Of a stretch of 64,000 nt of DNA, positions 1 through 8,126 are shown in pieces. The stretch's first letter is position 1. Each line of letters begins with the position of its first letter. Under the pieces are notes generated by a model, which was given only the letters and a program-made list of their open reading frames with translations, did not search any database and had not been told where the DNA came from. The stretch lies in NCBI GenBank assembly GCA_947497585.1, contig CANMHG010000001.1, positions 950,339 through 1,014,338 on the forward strand. Reading direction: 5' to 3'. The position numbers and the translations under genes were made by a program. Origin of the DNA: an uncultured Bacillaceae bacterium (lineage in GTDB: Bacteria > Bacillota > Bacilli > Bacillales > Bacillaceae_L).

Positions 1-2
1 CC

Positions 3-788
3 TTCCATACAGACCAAGACAACGGAATCATCGTGAGTGATTATAATCATCTTGCCAATCATTCTTCAATCACTACGTATTTTGAAATTTTCACTGCGAA
101 AATTAACACCCGATTAGCAGCCTGTGGTTTTACAGAATGTACTGGTGGAATAATGGCTAAAGAGAAAAAATGGCGTAAAACTCTTGCAGATTGGCATGCG
201 GAAATTCACAATTGGTCAAAAGAAATGGATGCTGAGGAGATTCAAAGCTTTACAATGCTTTATGATTTTAGACCAATATATGGTGATTTTACTCTTGCTG
301 ATGAGGTAAGGACCCTCATTGCTGAAAAGGTAAAAAGATCATTAAATCTGCAACAACTTTTGATTAGAGATTCATTAAGATTCCGTATTCCTGTTAATCC
401 ACTAGGTAAGATACATTTTTTAACAAAACAAAAATCGCTCGATCTAAAAAAATCTGGGCTTATGCAAATCATAAATGCGGTTCGAATTCACTCCATGAAA
501 TATGGCATTAAAGAGGTTAATACTATCAAAAGGCTAAATGAGTTAAAGAAATTAAAAGTGTTTCACCCAAGAGATATAGAAAATGCAAAGACTGCACTAC
601 ACCATTTCATTTCGTTAAGGTTAAAACAAAATCTTACTGAGTTAAATGATGGAATCCCAACATCTAATGTTGTTAGATTGAGTGAACTGTCAAAAGAGGA
701 TAAAGATAAATTAAAAGAAGCATTACAAGTAGCAAACCGAATGCAGCAAGCCCAAAAAATCAGTTTGAATAGAAATAGGGTGATTTAG
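3..788 (+). CDS. DUF294-type nucleotidyltransferase, 3' part
   Basis: The gene enters from the left edge, open in frame from base 3, so the start is missing. The first visible residues carry TDQDNGI, the signature around the catalytic acidic residues of the DUF294 putative nucleotidyltransferase domain (often annotated with CBS domains and related to GlnD uridylyltransferase). The rest (about 230 residues, helical) fits the DUF294 C-terminal substrate-binding domain. The full protein is probably about 350 residues or, with N-terminal CBS domains, about 600. Its stop is one base before the TTG of the exonuclease gene, so the two are probably one operon. The substrate is unknown. The frame assignment is certain and the family call is confident. 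Confidence 0.85.
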   Translation, partial: FHTDQDNGIIVSDYNHLANHSSITTYFEIFTAKINTRLAACGFTECTGGIMAKEKKWRKTLADWHAEIHNWSKEMDAEEIQSFTMLYDFRPIYGDFTLADEVRTLIAEKVKRSLNLQQLLIRDSLRFRIPVNPLGKIHFLTKQKSLDLKKSGLMQIINAVRIHSMKYGIKEVNTIKRLNELKKLKVFHPRDIENAKTALHHFISLRLKQNLTELNDGIPTSNVVRLSELSKEDKDKLKEALQVANRMQQAQKISLNRNRVI

Positions 789-789
789 T

Positions 790-1494
790 TTGCCTGTTGA
801 TTTTCAAATCATTGAATATTACTTATATAAGCAATTTATCCAAAAATATAAAATAAATCAGGCAATGCTTCATCCATCCTACTCAAGCTTAAACCAAGTA
901 TTAGAAAGCTATCAACAGCCAGTTATGAATCAAAATAACTTAACAACAAATGAATTTACCGTTTTTGACCTTGAAACAACCGGTTTCTTTCCTGATATCG
1001 GTGATGAAATCCTTTCGATAGGTGCAATTAAAATAAAAGAAGGTCATGTTCAATACGACAAAACCTTTTATAAGACCGTAAAGCCCATTCATACAGTATC
1101 CAAAGCGACTAAAAAGCTGACCGGCTTAACAACAGAAGACCTGGCTAAAGGGGCTCCACTTCCAGATGCCATACAAGAATTTTTATTATTTAGTGAAGGT
1201 TCTATCTTAGTAGCCCATCCAGCTAGCTTTGATATGAGCTTCTTGCGAAAGGTCCTCCAAAAATGGAGCTTACCTCCTTTTCAAACGGTTTATGTTGATT
1301 CCTTCTTAGTCGCTAACTCACTCTACCCGGATGAAAAGAATTTTTTAGATCAATTAGTAAAAAGATTTAACATTCCTAATCGACTTCGTCATCATGCTCT
1401 CTACGATGCAATCATGACTGCAGAAATATTTATACAACTACTAAAAGAAATAGAACATGATAAGATTGCCGATTTTTTGCAATCAACTACATAA
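790..1494 (+). CDS. DEDDh 3'-5' exonuclease, DNA polymerase III epsilon-like
   Basis: A 234-residue protein starting at TTG, with AGGGTGA about nine bases upstream. It has a roughly 55-residue N-terminal extension followed by an RNase T/DnaQ exonuclease fold. The motifs are FDLETTG (Asp60, Glu62), AHPASFD (Asp148) and HHALYDA (His201, Asp206), so all DEDDh metal-binding and catalytic residues are present. It is too short to be PolC; this is a stand-alone exonuclease that would trim DNA or RNA 3' ends. It directly follows the DUF294 gene, a pairing also known from other Bacillaceae, but its physiological substrate is not known. A terminator follows immediately. Confidence 0.88.
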   Translation: MPVDFQIIEYYLYKQFIQKYKINQAMLHPSYSSLNQVLESYQQPVMNQNNLTTNEFTVFDLETTGFFPDIGDEILSIGAIKIKEGHVQYDKTFYKTVKPIHTVSKATKKLTGLTTEDLAKGAPLPDAIQEFLLFSEGSILVAHPASFDMSFLRKVLQKWSLPPFQTVYVDSFLVANSLYPDEKNFLDQLVKRFNIPNRLRHHALYDAIMTAEIFIQLLKEIEHDKIADFLQSTT

Positions 1495-1496
1495 TG

Positions 1497-1519
1497 AAGG
1501 GGATTCCCCCTTTTTTTTA
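1497..1519 (+). terminator. Intrinsic terminator after the exonuclease gene
   Basis: A short G4/C5 hairpin followed by eight T, starting two bases after the stop codon. Confidence 0.8.
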
Positions 1520-1524
1520 TGCAT

Positions 1525-1788
1525 TTAACACCAATATGAACTTCCATCATCATTTCTTTTCAAAAATTTATAGTCTATTAAATCCCTTCTCAGGGTAACA
1601 AAATCATCGTACACACTTCTTAGAATCTGATTAATTTCTTTCTCTGTATACTCTAAATCCTCTTCAAGATATTGTTCACGAATGTACTTCAAAATAATAA
1701 GTTTTTTCTTTTCCTTTTTAGGTAGGAGCGATAATCTTTCGTCATTTTTAAAATAGGTTGTAATGATTTTTTCTTCTTCATTAATCAT
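1525..1788 (-). CDS. Stand-alone DUF2087 protein, probable winged-helix regulator
   Basis: An 87-residue protein. The second half has the DUF2087 pattern: YTEKEINQIL, then DFVTLRRDLIDYKFLKR, then SSYW. In many proteins DUF2087 is the C-terminal part of ArsR-like winged-helix regulators; here it stands alone behind a charged N-terminal helix. The expected fold is a small winged helix, so DNA or RNA binding is plausible but not shown. The promoter region contains two overlapping perfect palindromes (1807-1842), which suggests autoregulation. The ribosome site GGAGG is well placed. It runs convergent with the exonuclease gene. Confidence 0.8.
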   Translation of the reverse strand: MINEEEKIITTYFKNDERLSLLPKKEKKKLIILKYIREQYLEEDLEYTEKEINQILRSVYDDFVTLRRDLIDYKFLKRNDDGSSYWC

Positions 1789-1806
1789 AGTTATATACCT
1801 CCGTTA

Positions 1807-1842
1807 AATTAGATTAATATCTAATTAGATGATAATCTAATT
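1807..1842 (-). promoter_or_regulatory. Tandem overlapping palindromic operator
   Basis: Two 20 bp palindromes share four bases. Each has arms AATTAGAT and ATCTAATT, with 4-base spacers TAAT (1815-1818) and GATA (1831-1834). They cover the -10 region and the start of the transcript of the DUF2087 gene. Confidence 0.7.
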
Positions 1843-1858
1843 ATAGCTATTTCGTCAA
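1829..1858 (-). promoter_or_regulatory. SigA-type promoter of the DUF2087 gene
   Basis: Minus strand -35 TTGACG (1853-1858), 18-base spacer, -10 TATCAT (1829-1834). The -10 lies inside the palindromic operator. Confidence 0.55.
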
Positions 1859-1860
1859 CA

Positions 1861-1893
1861 AAAAATCCAACCCATTTTATGAGTTGGATTTTT
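1861..1893 (-). terminator. Intrinsic terminator after the CAP/LysM gene
   Basis: Stem AATCCAACCC/GAGTTGGATT with a 7-base loop; T runs flank both strands. Confidence 0.85.
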
Positions 1894-1896
1894 ATA

Positions 1897-2517
1897 TTAT
1901 CTTGCTTTGATAAACATTTGCACCCATGCACCGTGGTAAAAACCGACACCAATTGTGTCATACTCAGGCTTTAAGATATTTGCTCTGTGTCCAGGAGAGT
2001 TCATCCACGCATTCATTACTTCCTGTGGAGTTTTTTGACCTTTTGCAATATTTTCGCCCGCTGATTGGTAGTTGATACCGAATGTTTTTAGCATTTGAAA
2101 AGGTGATCCGTAGTTTGGACTAGTATGAGAAAAGTAATTAGAGTTAATAAGATCCTCTGCTTTCTTTTGTGCAACATTCTTCACATCAGCTCTGTGTTGA
2201 AGTGGCTTTAGTCCATGCTTTGCTCTTTCTTGGTTAACTAATGTTGCTACTTGATTTTCGAAAGTACTTGGGCTTGACGCAGTAGCTTTTAAACGAATTA
2301 TTTCCCCTACATGCATATTCCTTGGCTCTACATTAGGGTTAAGCTCCATTAATTTTTTGTAATCAAGACCATACCTTTGGGCAATGAACCAAAACGAATC
2401 ACCTTTTGAAACTTTGTAAAACTCAAATGGTGGTTCTTTAAACATGGTTATTGCGCCAGTAAAGGCTGGAAGTGAAAACAATAAAATAAGAGTTGCTATT
2501 AAAATTCTCTTTAACAT
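1897..2517 (-). CDS. Secreted CAP (SCP-like) protein with N-terminal LysM domain
   Basis: A signal peptide (LKRILIATLILLFSLPAF) is followed by one LysM domain (FYKVSKGDSFWFIAQRYGL, about residues 33-77) and a C-terminal CAP domain (about 90-206). The CAP domain has the motifs NQERAKHGL, FSHTSPNYGSPFQML, AGENIAKG, NSPGHRANIL and IGVGFY. This matches the YkwD group of Bacillus, secreted proteins anchored to peptidoglycan by LysM. The biochemical role of bacterial CAP domains is unsettled; a spore-coat or cell-wall role is inferred. Two ATGs lie two codons apart; the second (2517) is chosen because GGAGG is seven bases upstream, while the first would be only one base away. Confidence 0.9.
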   Translation of the reverse strand: MLKRILIATLILLFSLPAFTGAITMFKEPPFEFYKVSKGDSFWFIAQRYGLDYKKLMELNPNVEPRNMHVGEIIRLKATASSPSTFENQVATLVNQERAKHGLKPLQHRADVKNVAQKKAEDLINSNYFSHTSPNYGSPFQMLKTFGINYQSAGENIAKGQKTPQEVMNAWMNSPGHRANILKPEYDTIGVGFYHGAWVQMFIKAR

Positions 2518-2762
2518 CTTCATTCCTCCAATGGATAGATATATTGCTTTAACACTTCCATAGTTTGTCTTTATTTAAAAGTAACATGTATTTAACTTTT
2601 AACTTTTTGAATTTCCCTAACGGGTATTATTTTAAAGGGTAATGAAGTTAAAATAGAAAAAAAAAACGCTGATAAACAACGTTTTTGCTTTACCTAGGAC
2701 TCTAAAGAGGGGTTTACCCTTCAAAATCGCGACCTCTTACCTTCCGAATACTTTTGTATGAA

Positions 2763-2936
2763 TTAACGGTTTAATTCATCCTCAAGTTCCTGTTCGATTT
2801 CATCATCACTAACCTTTTGTATCTCTTCCTCTTTAATCTTCAGGTGTTTCGTTATTAATTTAAGTTGATATTTAATAGTCGATAGGCTGTATATGACATA
2901 TAAAATAATTAAAATGATTACTATATCCCAGATCAT
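2763..2936 (-). CDS. Small single-pass membrane protein, 57 aa
   Basis: An ATG start behind AAGGGGGAT. An N-terminal hydrophobic helix (residues 4-19, IVIILIILYVIYS core) is followed by a charged, acidic tail rich in Glu and Lys ending EQELEDELNR. No family is recognised. The good ribosome site and membrane-helix composition support a real gene. It lies downstream of the DUF4256 gene on the same strand. Confidence 0.6.
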   Translation of the reverse strand: MIWDIVIILIILYVIYSLSTIKYQLKLITKHLKIKEEEIQKVSDDEIEQELEDELNR

Positions 2937-2986
2937 CTAATCCCCCTTAAATTTCACAAAATCACAATTAGCATTTCGAGCAAAAT

Positions 2987-3553
2987 TTAAACCCTTAGAG
3001 AACCTCGGAATCCCCTTGCAGCATAGTAGGAATCTGCTCCATTGTGGTACATAAAGACAGTGTCGTAGCGACGATCACAAAAGATGGCCCCTCCAAGTTT
3101 TCTAATAGCAGCAGGGGTTTGTACCCAGCTCGATGTTTTCATATCGAATTCATCAAGTTTCTGTAGCTCACGGTACTGTTCCTCACTTAAGAGTTCGATG
3201 CCCATTTCAGTTGCCATATCAATAACGCTATTTTCAGGTTTGTGTTTTTTCCTTGATTCAAGTGCTTCACGGTCGTAACAAACACTTCTACGGCCTTTAG
3301 GACTTTCAACTGAACAATCACAAAAAATGTATTCGCCTGTCTCGTTATCATGTCCTACAACATCCGGTTCACCTCCGGTTTCTTCCATTGCATTGATTGA
3401 CCATAGTTTATCTGGATTATCTTCAAGCCTAGCTTGAACTTTATCCCATTCAAGATCTGTATGACGGTTCATGTTCTTCTCAAAACGGACTTTCAATGTA
3501 TTAAGTAATTCTTCACGTTGTTCTATAGACAACTCTTTAATTTTATTTGTCAT
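2987..3553 (-). CDS. DUF4256 family protein
   Basis: A 188-residue soluble protein. It is recognised by the conserved stretches RFEKNMNRH, ALESRKKHKP, SSWVQTPAAIRKLGGA and FCDRRYDTVFMYHNGADSYY, typical of DUF4256. The family is widespread in bacteria and its function is unknown. The reading frame extends 26 codons upstream, but the ATG at 3553 is preferred because AAGGGTG precedes it and homologues begin near that point. Confidence 0.85.
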   Translation of the reverse strand: MTNKIKELSIEQREELLNTLKVRFEKNMNRHTDLEWDKVQARLEDNPDKLWSINAMEETGGEPDVVGHDNETGEYIFCDCSVESPKGRRSVCYDREALESRKKHKPENSVIDMATEMGIELLSEEQYRELQKLDEFDMKTSSWVQTPAAIRKLGGAIFCDRRYDTVFMYHNGADSYYAARGFRGSLRV

Positions 3554-3618
3554 ATTCAATTCACCCTTGTTCCTAATTTTTTTACTACAAGTATCAAAGT
3601 TGATACTATTCTCCAACC

Positions 3619-3744
3619 TTAATCCAAGCAACTTTTAATGTCTTCTTCAAACCCTTCCTCTTTCCAAGAGAGTATAGCATCCCTTTCATCCTTCATTCTT
3701 ACTAAATCTATAAAATTAAATCCATTGTTCTTAGTATTATTCAA
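3619..3744 (-). CDS. Possible 41-aa small protein, TTG start
   Basis: Starts at TTG with GGGGGG six bases upstream. It is hydrophilic, with a Lys/Glu-rich second half (VRMKDERDAILSWKEEGF). There is no known family. It could be the remnant of a longer gene, since no domain is visible. Confidence 0.35.
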   Translation of the reverse strand: MNNTKNNGFNFIDLVRMKDERDAILSWKEEGFEEDIKSCLD

Positions 3745-3802
3745 ATAATTCCCCCCAGAAAAAACTAATCTGAATTAGCAGTCTCAGTATAAATAGAAGA
3801 AA

Positions 3803-3949
3803 TTATTGTTTCTTATTATTCTCAATTAACACTTCACGCAACTTTTTTATTTCTTCTGTCTGGTCTAAGATATTATTATTTACCCTTCTTAAAGCGTCAA
3901 ATATCGCAAAAATACCTGAAAATATTAAAACACCAAATAGTATAATCAT
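3803..3949 (-). CDS. Small membrane protein, 48 aa
   Basis: An ATG start; one N-terminal transmembrane helix (IILFGVLIFSGIFAIF) followed by an amphipathic coiled-coil-like tail (LRRVNNNILDQTEEIKKL). The same helix-plus-coil plan is common among Bacillus small proteins. It follows the 55-aa membrane protein by 31 bases and is probably co-transcribed with it. Confidence 0.6.
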   Translation of the reverse strand: MIILFGVLIFSGIFAIFDALRRVNNNILDQTEEIKKLREVLIENNKKQ

Positions 3950-3980
3950 TCTAACACCCACTCTGATTTTTTCTTCATTA

Positions 3981-4148
3981 CTATATCTTTGAATTCCACC
4001 TGAAAAACTTTAAAGAAATTATGATAGTTAAAAACATAACTATAACCAGTAAAAAGCTGTGCCATATAAATTTCCCTGTGAGTAACCAGTATACAACTAC
4101 AATTATAAAGCCACTGATAATGATTTTAATGAGTTCCTTTAATTTCAC
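3981..4148 (-). CDS. Small membrane protein, 55 aa
   Basis: A GTG start with a strong AAGGAGAGG site eight bases upstream. Two hydrophobic segments (about residues 7-22 and 27-46) leave a very short loop. No family is recognised. It heads a two-gene set of tiny membrane proteins with the 48-aa gene downstream. Confidence 0.6.
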   Translation of the reverse strand: MKLKELIKIIISGFIIVVVYWLLTGKFIWHSFLLVIVMFLTIIISLKFFRWNSKI

Positions 4149-4203
4149 TAAAGATCCTCTCCTTTTAGAAGACGATAGATAAGTTCACTGAACGACTTTC
4201 GAC

Positions 4204-4554
4204 TCAGCTCTCTTTAACTAAATTAATTGTAATAGCTACTGCTCCCCATTCTTTTTCCTGCTCAGGTGTGTATATTTCATACGTCCCCTCTACCATTTCC
4301 TTCATCGTCCAATCTTCACAACCAAAATGATTAAAAGGGATATCCTCATACATCGCTTGAAATGTATCGTATATTTTCAGTTCTAATACTTCCACTTGTA
4401 ATGTTTCATCTTGATTTGGAACCTTAATAAAATGAATAGTATCGCCAACTTTAATTCTTCTTCTTTTTTCGTCATTTAAGCGTACTTCAACTACTTTCTT
4501 ACCTTCTTTAATTAATGAAAAATTTTCTCCGTACAAACCCATTCTATATATCAT
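4204..4554 (-). CDS. ASCH domain protein
   Basis: A 116-residue protein with an ASCH fold: the central stretch KVVEVRLNDEKRRRIKVGD followed by a beta-strand-rich region and an aromatic C-terminal segment (EWGAVAITI). ASCH domains belong to the PUA-like beta-barrel superfamily and bind RNA or act on modified nucleosides in characterised members. Which role applies here is unknown. Start ATG behind GGGAGTG. Confidence 0.8.
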   Translation of the reverse strand: MIYRMGLYGENFSLIKEGKKVVEVRLNDEKRRRIKVGDTIHFIKVPNQDETLQVEVLELKIYDTFQAMYEDIPFNHFGCEDWTMKEMVEGTYEIYTPEQEKEWGAVAITINLVKES

Positions 4555-4588
4555 TCACAACACTCCCGTGTAATCACTAATATTGTGC

Positions 4589-5158
4589 TTATCTTATTGC
4601 CTGAAATTCTTTCTTTAATATCGAGTACACAGCCATATCTCTAAACTTACCCTTAATAAAATATTCATCTTTCATAACACCTTCTAAAGTCATTCCAAGC
4701 TTTTGCAATACTCTCGCTGATTGTACATTTTCCACCATACATGGGGCATTAATTTTATTCAAACTCATTTTATCAAAGCCAAACTCAATAACTTTAGTTG
4801 CTGCTTCAAGAATTAATCCTTTTCCCCAATACTCCTTTGACAAAATAAAGCCAATTTCCGCACGGTGATGTTGGGGAAACCAAGCAACAAAATCAATTGT
4901 ACCAATCACTTTTTGATTTTCTTTTAATACGATAGCCCAGGGAGCTAGCTTACTATCTTCATATTGTTTTAAAATGTAATTTATGAACCCATATGAATCT
5001 TCAATTGTTTTATGTGGTTCCCAAGGTACAAAATCTGAAACATCAGGAACCGAAGAATATTCAAACATATCGTTAGCATCATCAATTGTGAATTTCCGTA
5101 ATAAAACTCTTTCTGTTTCTAATGTTGGTAAATCACTAAATACATCTGAAATATTCAA
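4589..5158 (-). CDS. GNAT acetyltransferase, RimJ/RimL type
   Basis: A 189-residue Acetyltransf_3 protein. It opens with LETERVLLRKFTIDDANDMF, followed by the acetyl-CoA-binding region (EIGFILSKEYWGKGLILEA) and NKINAPCMVENVQSARVLQKLGM, the typical RimJ/RimL C-terminal motif. It transfers acetyl groups to an N-terminal amine or small molecule; the substrate cannot be read. Start TTG behind GAGAGGGG. It lies between the ASCH gene and the kinase on the same strand. Confidence 0.85.
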   Translation of the reverse strand: MNISDVFSDLPTLETERVLLRKFTIDDANDMFEYSSVPDVSDFVPWEPHKTIEDSYGFINYILKQYEDSKLAPWAIVLKENQKVIGTIDFVAWFPQHHRAEIGFILSKEYWGKGLILEAATKVIEFGFDKMSLNKINAPCMVENVQSARVLQKLGMTLEGVMKDEYFIKGKFRDMAVYSILKKEFQAIR

Positions 5159-5175
5159 TTGAGGGATCCCCTCTC

Positions 5176-5694
5176 CTATTGTTTAAAATATTTATTAAGG
5201 TTCTTTGAATTATTAATAACTACTATCTTATCTTTATGTAAGCCATAATTGTTGAAGAAATTAACCTTTCCAACTTCTTCAAAATGTCGGTTCCATTTAA
5301 ACATTTTATAAAATATTTCTAATGTTGGTTTGTAATTTGATTTTTCCAATCGAAGTTTTTGTTTTATAAACCTCTTAATTATTCGATATGTTCTTATATG
5401 ATAGTTTGGGTCTAAATAAATGATCAAATCTGCATTTTTGAAACAACTGCTTACCCAATTCTCATTGTGTACACCTTCAATGATCCAACTTTCAGATTGA
5501 AGTATACTATTTAGATACTCTTCTCTTTCTTGTTCAGTTCTTCTTATATCTCCAGACTTATCCCTTATCCACACTACATTATCTAATTCAAAATACGGTA
5601 TTTCTAACTTCTTAGATAATTCTTTGGCTAGAGTTGTTTTACCACTTCCTACTGAGCCAATTATATGTATTCTTTTAGGTATTGTCTTTGCCAC
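5176..5694 (-). CDS. P-loop kinase, FlaR/adenylate-kinase-like
   Basis: A 172-residue P-loop protein with Walker A GSVGSGKTTLAKEL near the N-terminus, a DNVVW motif typical of the 'DNA topology modulation protein' (FlaR) family, WIIEGVHNENW, and the lid-like basic helix RIIKRFIKQKLR. It is structurally a small nucleoside/nucleotide-kinase-like ATPase. The topology label comes from old work on flagellin regulation and does not establish the function; the true substrate is unknown. Confidence 0.8.
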   Translation of the reverse strand: MAKTIPKRIHIIGSVGSGKTTLAKELSKKLEIPYFELDNVVWIRDKSGDIRRTEQEREEYLNSILQSESWIIEGVHNENWVSSCFKNADLIIYLDPNYHIRTYRIIKRFIKQKLRLEKSNYKPTLEIFYKMFKWNRHFEEVGKVNFFNNYGLHKDKIVVINNSKNLNKYFKQ

Positions 5695-5714
5695 AAAACC
5701 ACCTAATCCCTATC

Positions 5715-5900
5715 TTAATGATTATTATCCTTAGTTTCTTTTAACTTACGGTTTTGCTTGTCGTTGAAAGACAACATTAATGTCACGGAAAGACCTATTA
5801 ATAAAAATTTCAATAGTCCTTTTTCAACAAAAGAATCAATTATCCACATGACAACAATTAATAAAATGAGACTAAACATAATTCTGAATGCTACCTTCAT
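5715..5900 (-). CDS. Small two-helix membrane protein, 61 aa
   Basis: Two transmembrane helices (residues about 5-22 and 31-45) and a polar Lys/Asn-rich tail. An 18-codon ORF ends four bases before this ATG, and its last codons contain the AGGAGA ribosome site, so translational coupling is possible. No family is recognised. Confidence 0.55.
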   Translation of the reverse strand: MKVAFRIMFSLILLIVVMWIIDSFVEKGLLKFLLIGLSVTLMLSFNDKQNRKLKETKDNNH

Positions 5901-6019
5901 TTATATTCTCCTATTATTTATTTCATTGTCGTTAAGGCAGGCTAGCAGTTGCTCCATGTCTTCAGGATAAAGATGTGGAAGAGTGTTCAGTTTCGAGGAG
6001 GAGCACTTTTACAATAATC

Positions 6020-6760
6020 TCAGGAAGGATAATTCAACTTATCTGCTTTAAAATCTACTCTTGTTTTTCTGTCTATTTTAATACATTCTAATTGATTGTT
6101 AGCCAAAAGAGCCTCTATAAGTTCTCTACTTCCACCTATTATGGAAAAATTGCAATCATAATCTGTATGGATACACCAACTTCTATCCTCTGTCCACCAA
6201 TAAGTAGGTGACCCTAATCCACCTAAATCTCCCATATCATATAACTCACGGACATCTTCAAGATTCCCATGATATAACTGTCCATTTGTACAAAATTCTT
6301 CAATTTTATTGACGATTTTTAATAAATCATAATGAAAGTAACACTGCTCACCTTTCATAAACTGAGACAAAACAGAAATGAGTTCATCAAGGGTTCCCTT
6401 GTCCATACTCCCTTCATCTGAAAGAATTAAGTATCGTGGATATCCATTCAAAGCATGAAATATTGTTGAACTACTCATTTCTTTTGTATATTGAAGTTTG
6501 TACCTTTTGGCTAGGTCCTTTAACATTAACCTTTCACCATATTTAAACTGAATAGGATCGACTGGATCACATTGACTCCACAGTAGATTTTCGTCTTGAA
6601 TATTCAAATCACGATAAATGTGATGGATAATTTTACAATAGTGTTCATACCTATGTGGAATCAAGTTTGAAACATAGCAACCGATTGATCTCTCTAAATC
6701 TATACGCTCTGTTTCTTCTTGGATCCATATAAATTGGTTCAAATCTTTTAGTCGACTCAA
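6020..6760 (-). CDS. Uncharacterised 246-aa soluble protein
   Basis: No signal peptide or membrane helix. The C-terminal third is rich in aromatic residues (SPTYWWTEDRSWCIHTDYD, then FSIIGGSRELIEALL), a pattern I associate with uncharacterised Bacillus and Streptomyces proteins that may be immunity-like. I do not recognise a named family. The N-terminal half has several Cys and His residues but no clear metal motif. It probably heads a unit with the small membrane protein downstream. Confidence 0.65.
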   Translation of the reverse strand: MSRLKDLNQFIWIQEETERIDLERSIGCYVSNLIPHRYEHYCKIIHHIYRDLNIQDENLLWSQCDPVDPIQFKYGERLMLKDLAKRYKLQYTKEMSSSTIFHALNGYPRYLILSDEGSMDKGTLDELISVLSQFMKGEQCYFHYDLLKIVNKIEEFCTNGQLYHGNLEDVRELYDMGDLGGLGSPTYWWTEDRSWCIHTDYDCNFSIIGGSRELIEALLANNQLECIKIDRKTRVDFKADKLNYPS

Positions 6761-6830
6761 ATCCCCACCCCACTCAATTAGTAGAATATCCTCTATACTT
6801 ATAAACCATCAAATTATCCTATCTTGTATG

Positions 6831-7295
6831 TCAATAAAAAGGCTCATTTAATTTAAAAACCTTACCAGTTATCGGGTCAACTGAATAAAATTGTTCATTC
6901 GATAGGTGAACAACCTTATAATAATAGTTTGAATTTCTGTATAGGAATTTACCCTTATCCGTAGTTGGGACTGTCTTGTGTTCTACATCTATAAAATCTA
7001 ATAAATCCTGCCCAACTTCTATTTCTATTAAGGCTTTACCGTCTTCATAATCATATGAAGGAAAGATCAACACATAAGCAACAAGAATAGTTAATATAAT
7101 TGAAGTATTTAATATTAATAAGGCACTAGTATATTTTCTAATTTTATAAAACAAAACTTGCATGATAATTAAAAAAGGAAAATAAGTTCCTAATGAGACA
7201 ACACCTGCATAATTGACAAAATTAATAGTTATTAATGCAATTAATAACACTACAGAAATCATTAGGTAAATCCAAGCTACTTTATTTCTGTTCAT
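6831..7295 (-). CDS. Membrane protein with extracellular C-terminal domain
   Basis: 154 residues. Three to four transmembrane helices fill the first 90 residues, followed by a beta-rich soluble tail (DVEHKTVPTTDKGKF, SNYYYKVVHLSNEQFYSVD, GKVFKLNEPFY). The start at 7295 is chosen over an ATG seven codons upstream because AGGAG lies five bases before it. It is preceded, after a 24-base gap, by a one-helix protein gene, so the two are likely co-expressed. No named family is recognised. Confidence 0.6.
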   Translation of the reverse strand: MNRNKVAWIYLMISVVLLIALITINFVNYAGVVSLGTYFPFLIIMQVLFYKIRKYTSALLILNTSIILTILVAYVLIFPSYDYEDGKALIEIEVGQDLLDFIDVEHKTVPTTDKGKFLYRNSNYYYKVVHLSNEQFYSVDPITGKVFKLNEPFY

Positions 7296-7319
7296 TGGCT
7301 CTCCTAACATATACAAAAT

Positions 7320-7634
7320 TTATTTCAAAAAATCCTTCCATATTGAATCGTCAAATTGGCCATCTGTTACCTTAAAAAAATGCCCCATAACACCTAAATG
7401 GACTATTCCATATTCATCTACTGTGAACTCTGGTGCTGTTGCATAAATTGAAAACAAATAAAAATCAGCCTTTGCTATTCGTACATCTTCAGGGATTGGA
7501 ATGCCAGTTCGTGCTTCATCAAACTTTATATAATCTTCTTTTGTTGGATTAGTTATTGTGGAAAAAATTATAATCATTAATAAAATGCTAAAGAAAATGA
7601 CCAACTTCCTTAATCTCCGTGACTCTATTCTCAT
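7320..7634 (-). CDS. Membrane-anchored protein, DUF4359-like
   Basis: 104 residues with one N-terminal transmembrane helix (LVIFFSILLMIIIFS) followed directly by TNPTKEDYIKF. This 'TNP(S/T)KEDY' after the helix resembles DUF4359 proteins of Bacillus. The remaining 60 residues are probably extracellular (FLFSIYATAP-like strands; GVMGHFFKV). The function is unknown, and the family call is by pattern only. Confidence 0.6.
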   Translation of the reverse strand: MRIESRRLRKLVIFFSILLMIIIFSTITNPTKEDYIKFDEARTGIPIPEDVRIAKADFYLFSIYATAPEFTVDEYGIVHLGVMGHFFKVTDGQFDDSIWKDFLK

Positions 7635-7680
7635 TTTCTCCCCCTATATTTTCGTAAGAAGAAATAACAAACTAATTTGG

Positions 7681-8097
7681 TTATATGTTATATTTCTTGT
7701 AATTGCTCTTCATAACAAAGTACATTATGAAGCCGTAAAAACTACCTCCAATTACCATAGCTGATATAATTGTTGAAATAAACAATGCTGTATTGCCCCA
7801 ATCTAATAGAGCAGTAAATAATCCAAAAGGGAAACCAAACATAAGAATTCCATAAACTAGTATAAATCTCCATAATCCTTTTTTTAACATGTTTGCATGC
7901 TTCTCCTTTACCTCCTCTATTGTCTTTCTACCTTCTCTCCAGATAAAAGGTAAACCTAAGAACAGGAAAATGCATACCACCCAAAATCTAGCAGGGATAA
8001 TACCTAACAATAAACTTATAAGCAGAATAATCCCAAATCCACCAATAAACCATAAAGTGATTTTAATCTCTTTTCTATGCTGTTCAGTTGTTTTCAA
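7681..8097 (-). CDS. Four-helix membrane protein
   Basis: 138 residues with four transmembrane helices in two pairs (about 12-32, 35-52, 75-95, 103-128) separated by a basic cytoplasmic loop (REGRKTIEEVKEKHANML). The start is taken as TTG at 8097 because a long G run sits just upstream; an in-frame ATG six codons earlier would overlap that run. The family is unknown. Confidence 0.6.
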   Translation of the reverse strand: MKTTEQHRKEIKITLWFIGGFGIILLISLLLGIIPARFWVVCIFLFLGLPFIWREGRKTIEEVKEKHANMLKKGLWRFILVYGILMFGFPFGLFTALLDWGNTALFISTIISAMVIGGSFYGFIMYFVMKSNYKKYNI

Positions 8098-8126
8098 GAA
8101 ACCCCCCCCTCTCAATTTTATATTTT

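Noticed and set aside
2660..2700. AAAAACG/CGTTTTT hairpin as a terminator
   Set aside because: Only A-T rich stem, weak, and no gene ends there in the matching orientation.
5938..6019. Short ORF ending just before the 61-aa membrane protein
   Set aside because: Only 18 codons from its ATG, no ribosome site; kept as a note on possible coupling only.
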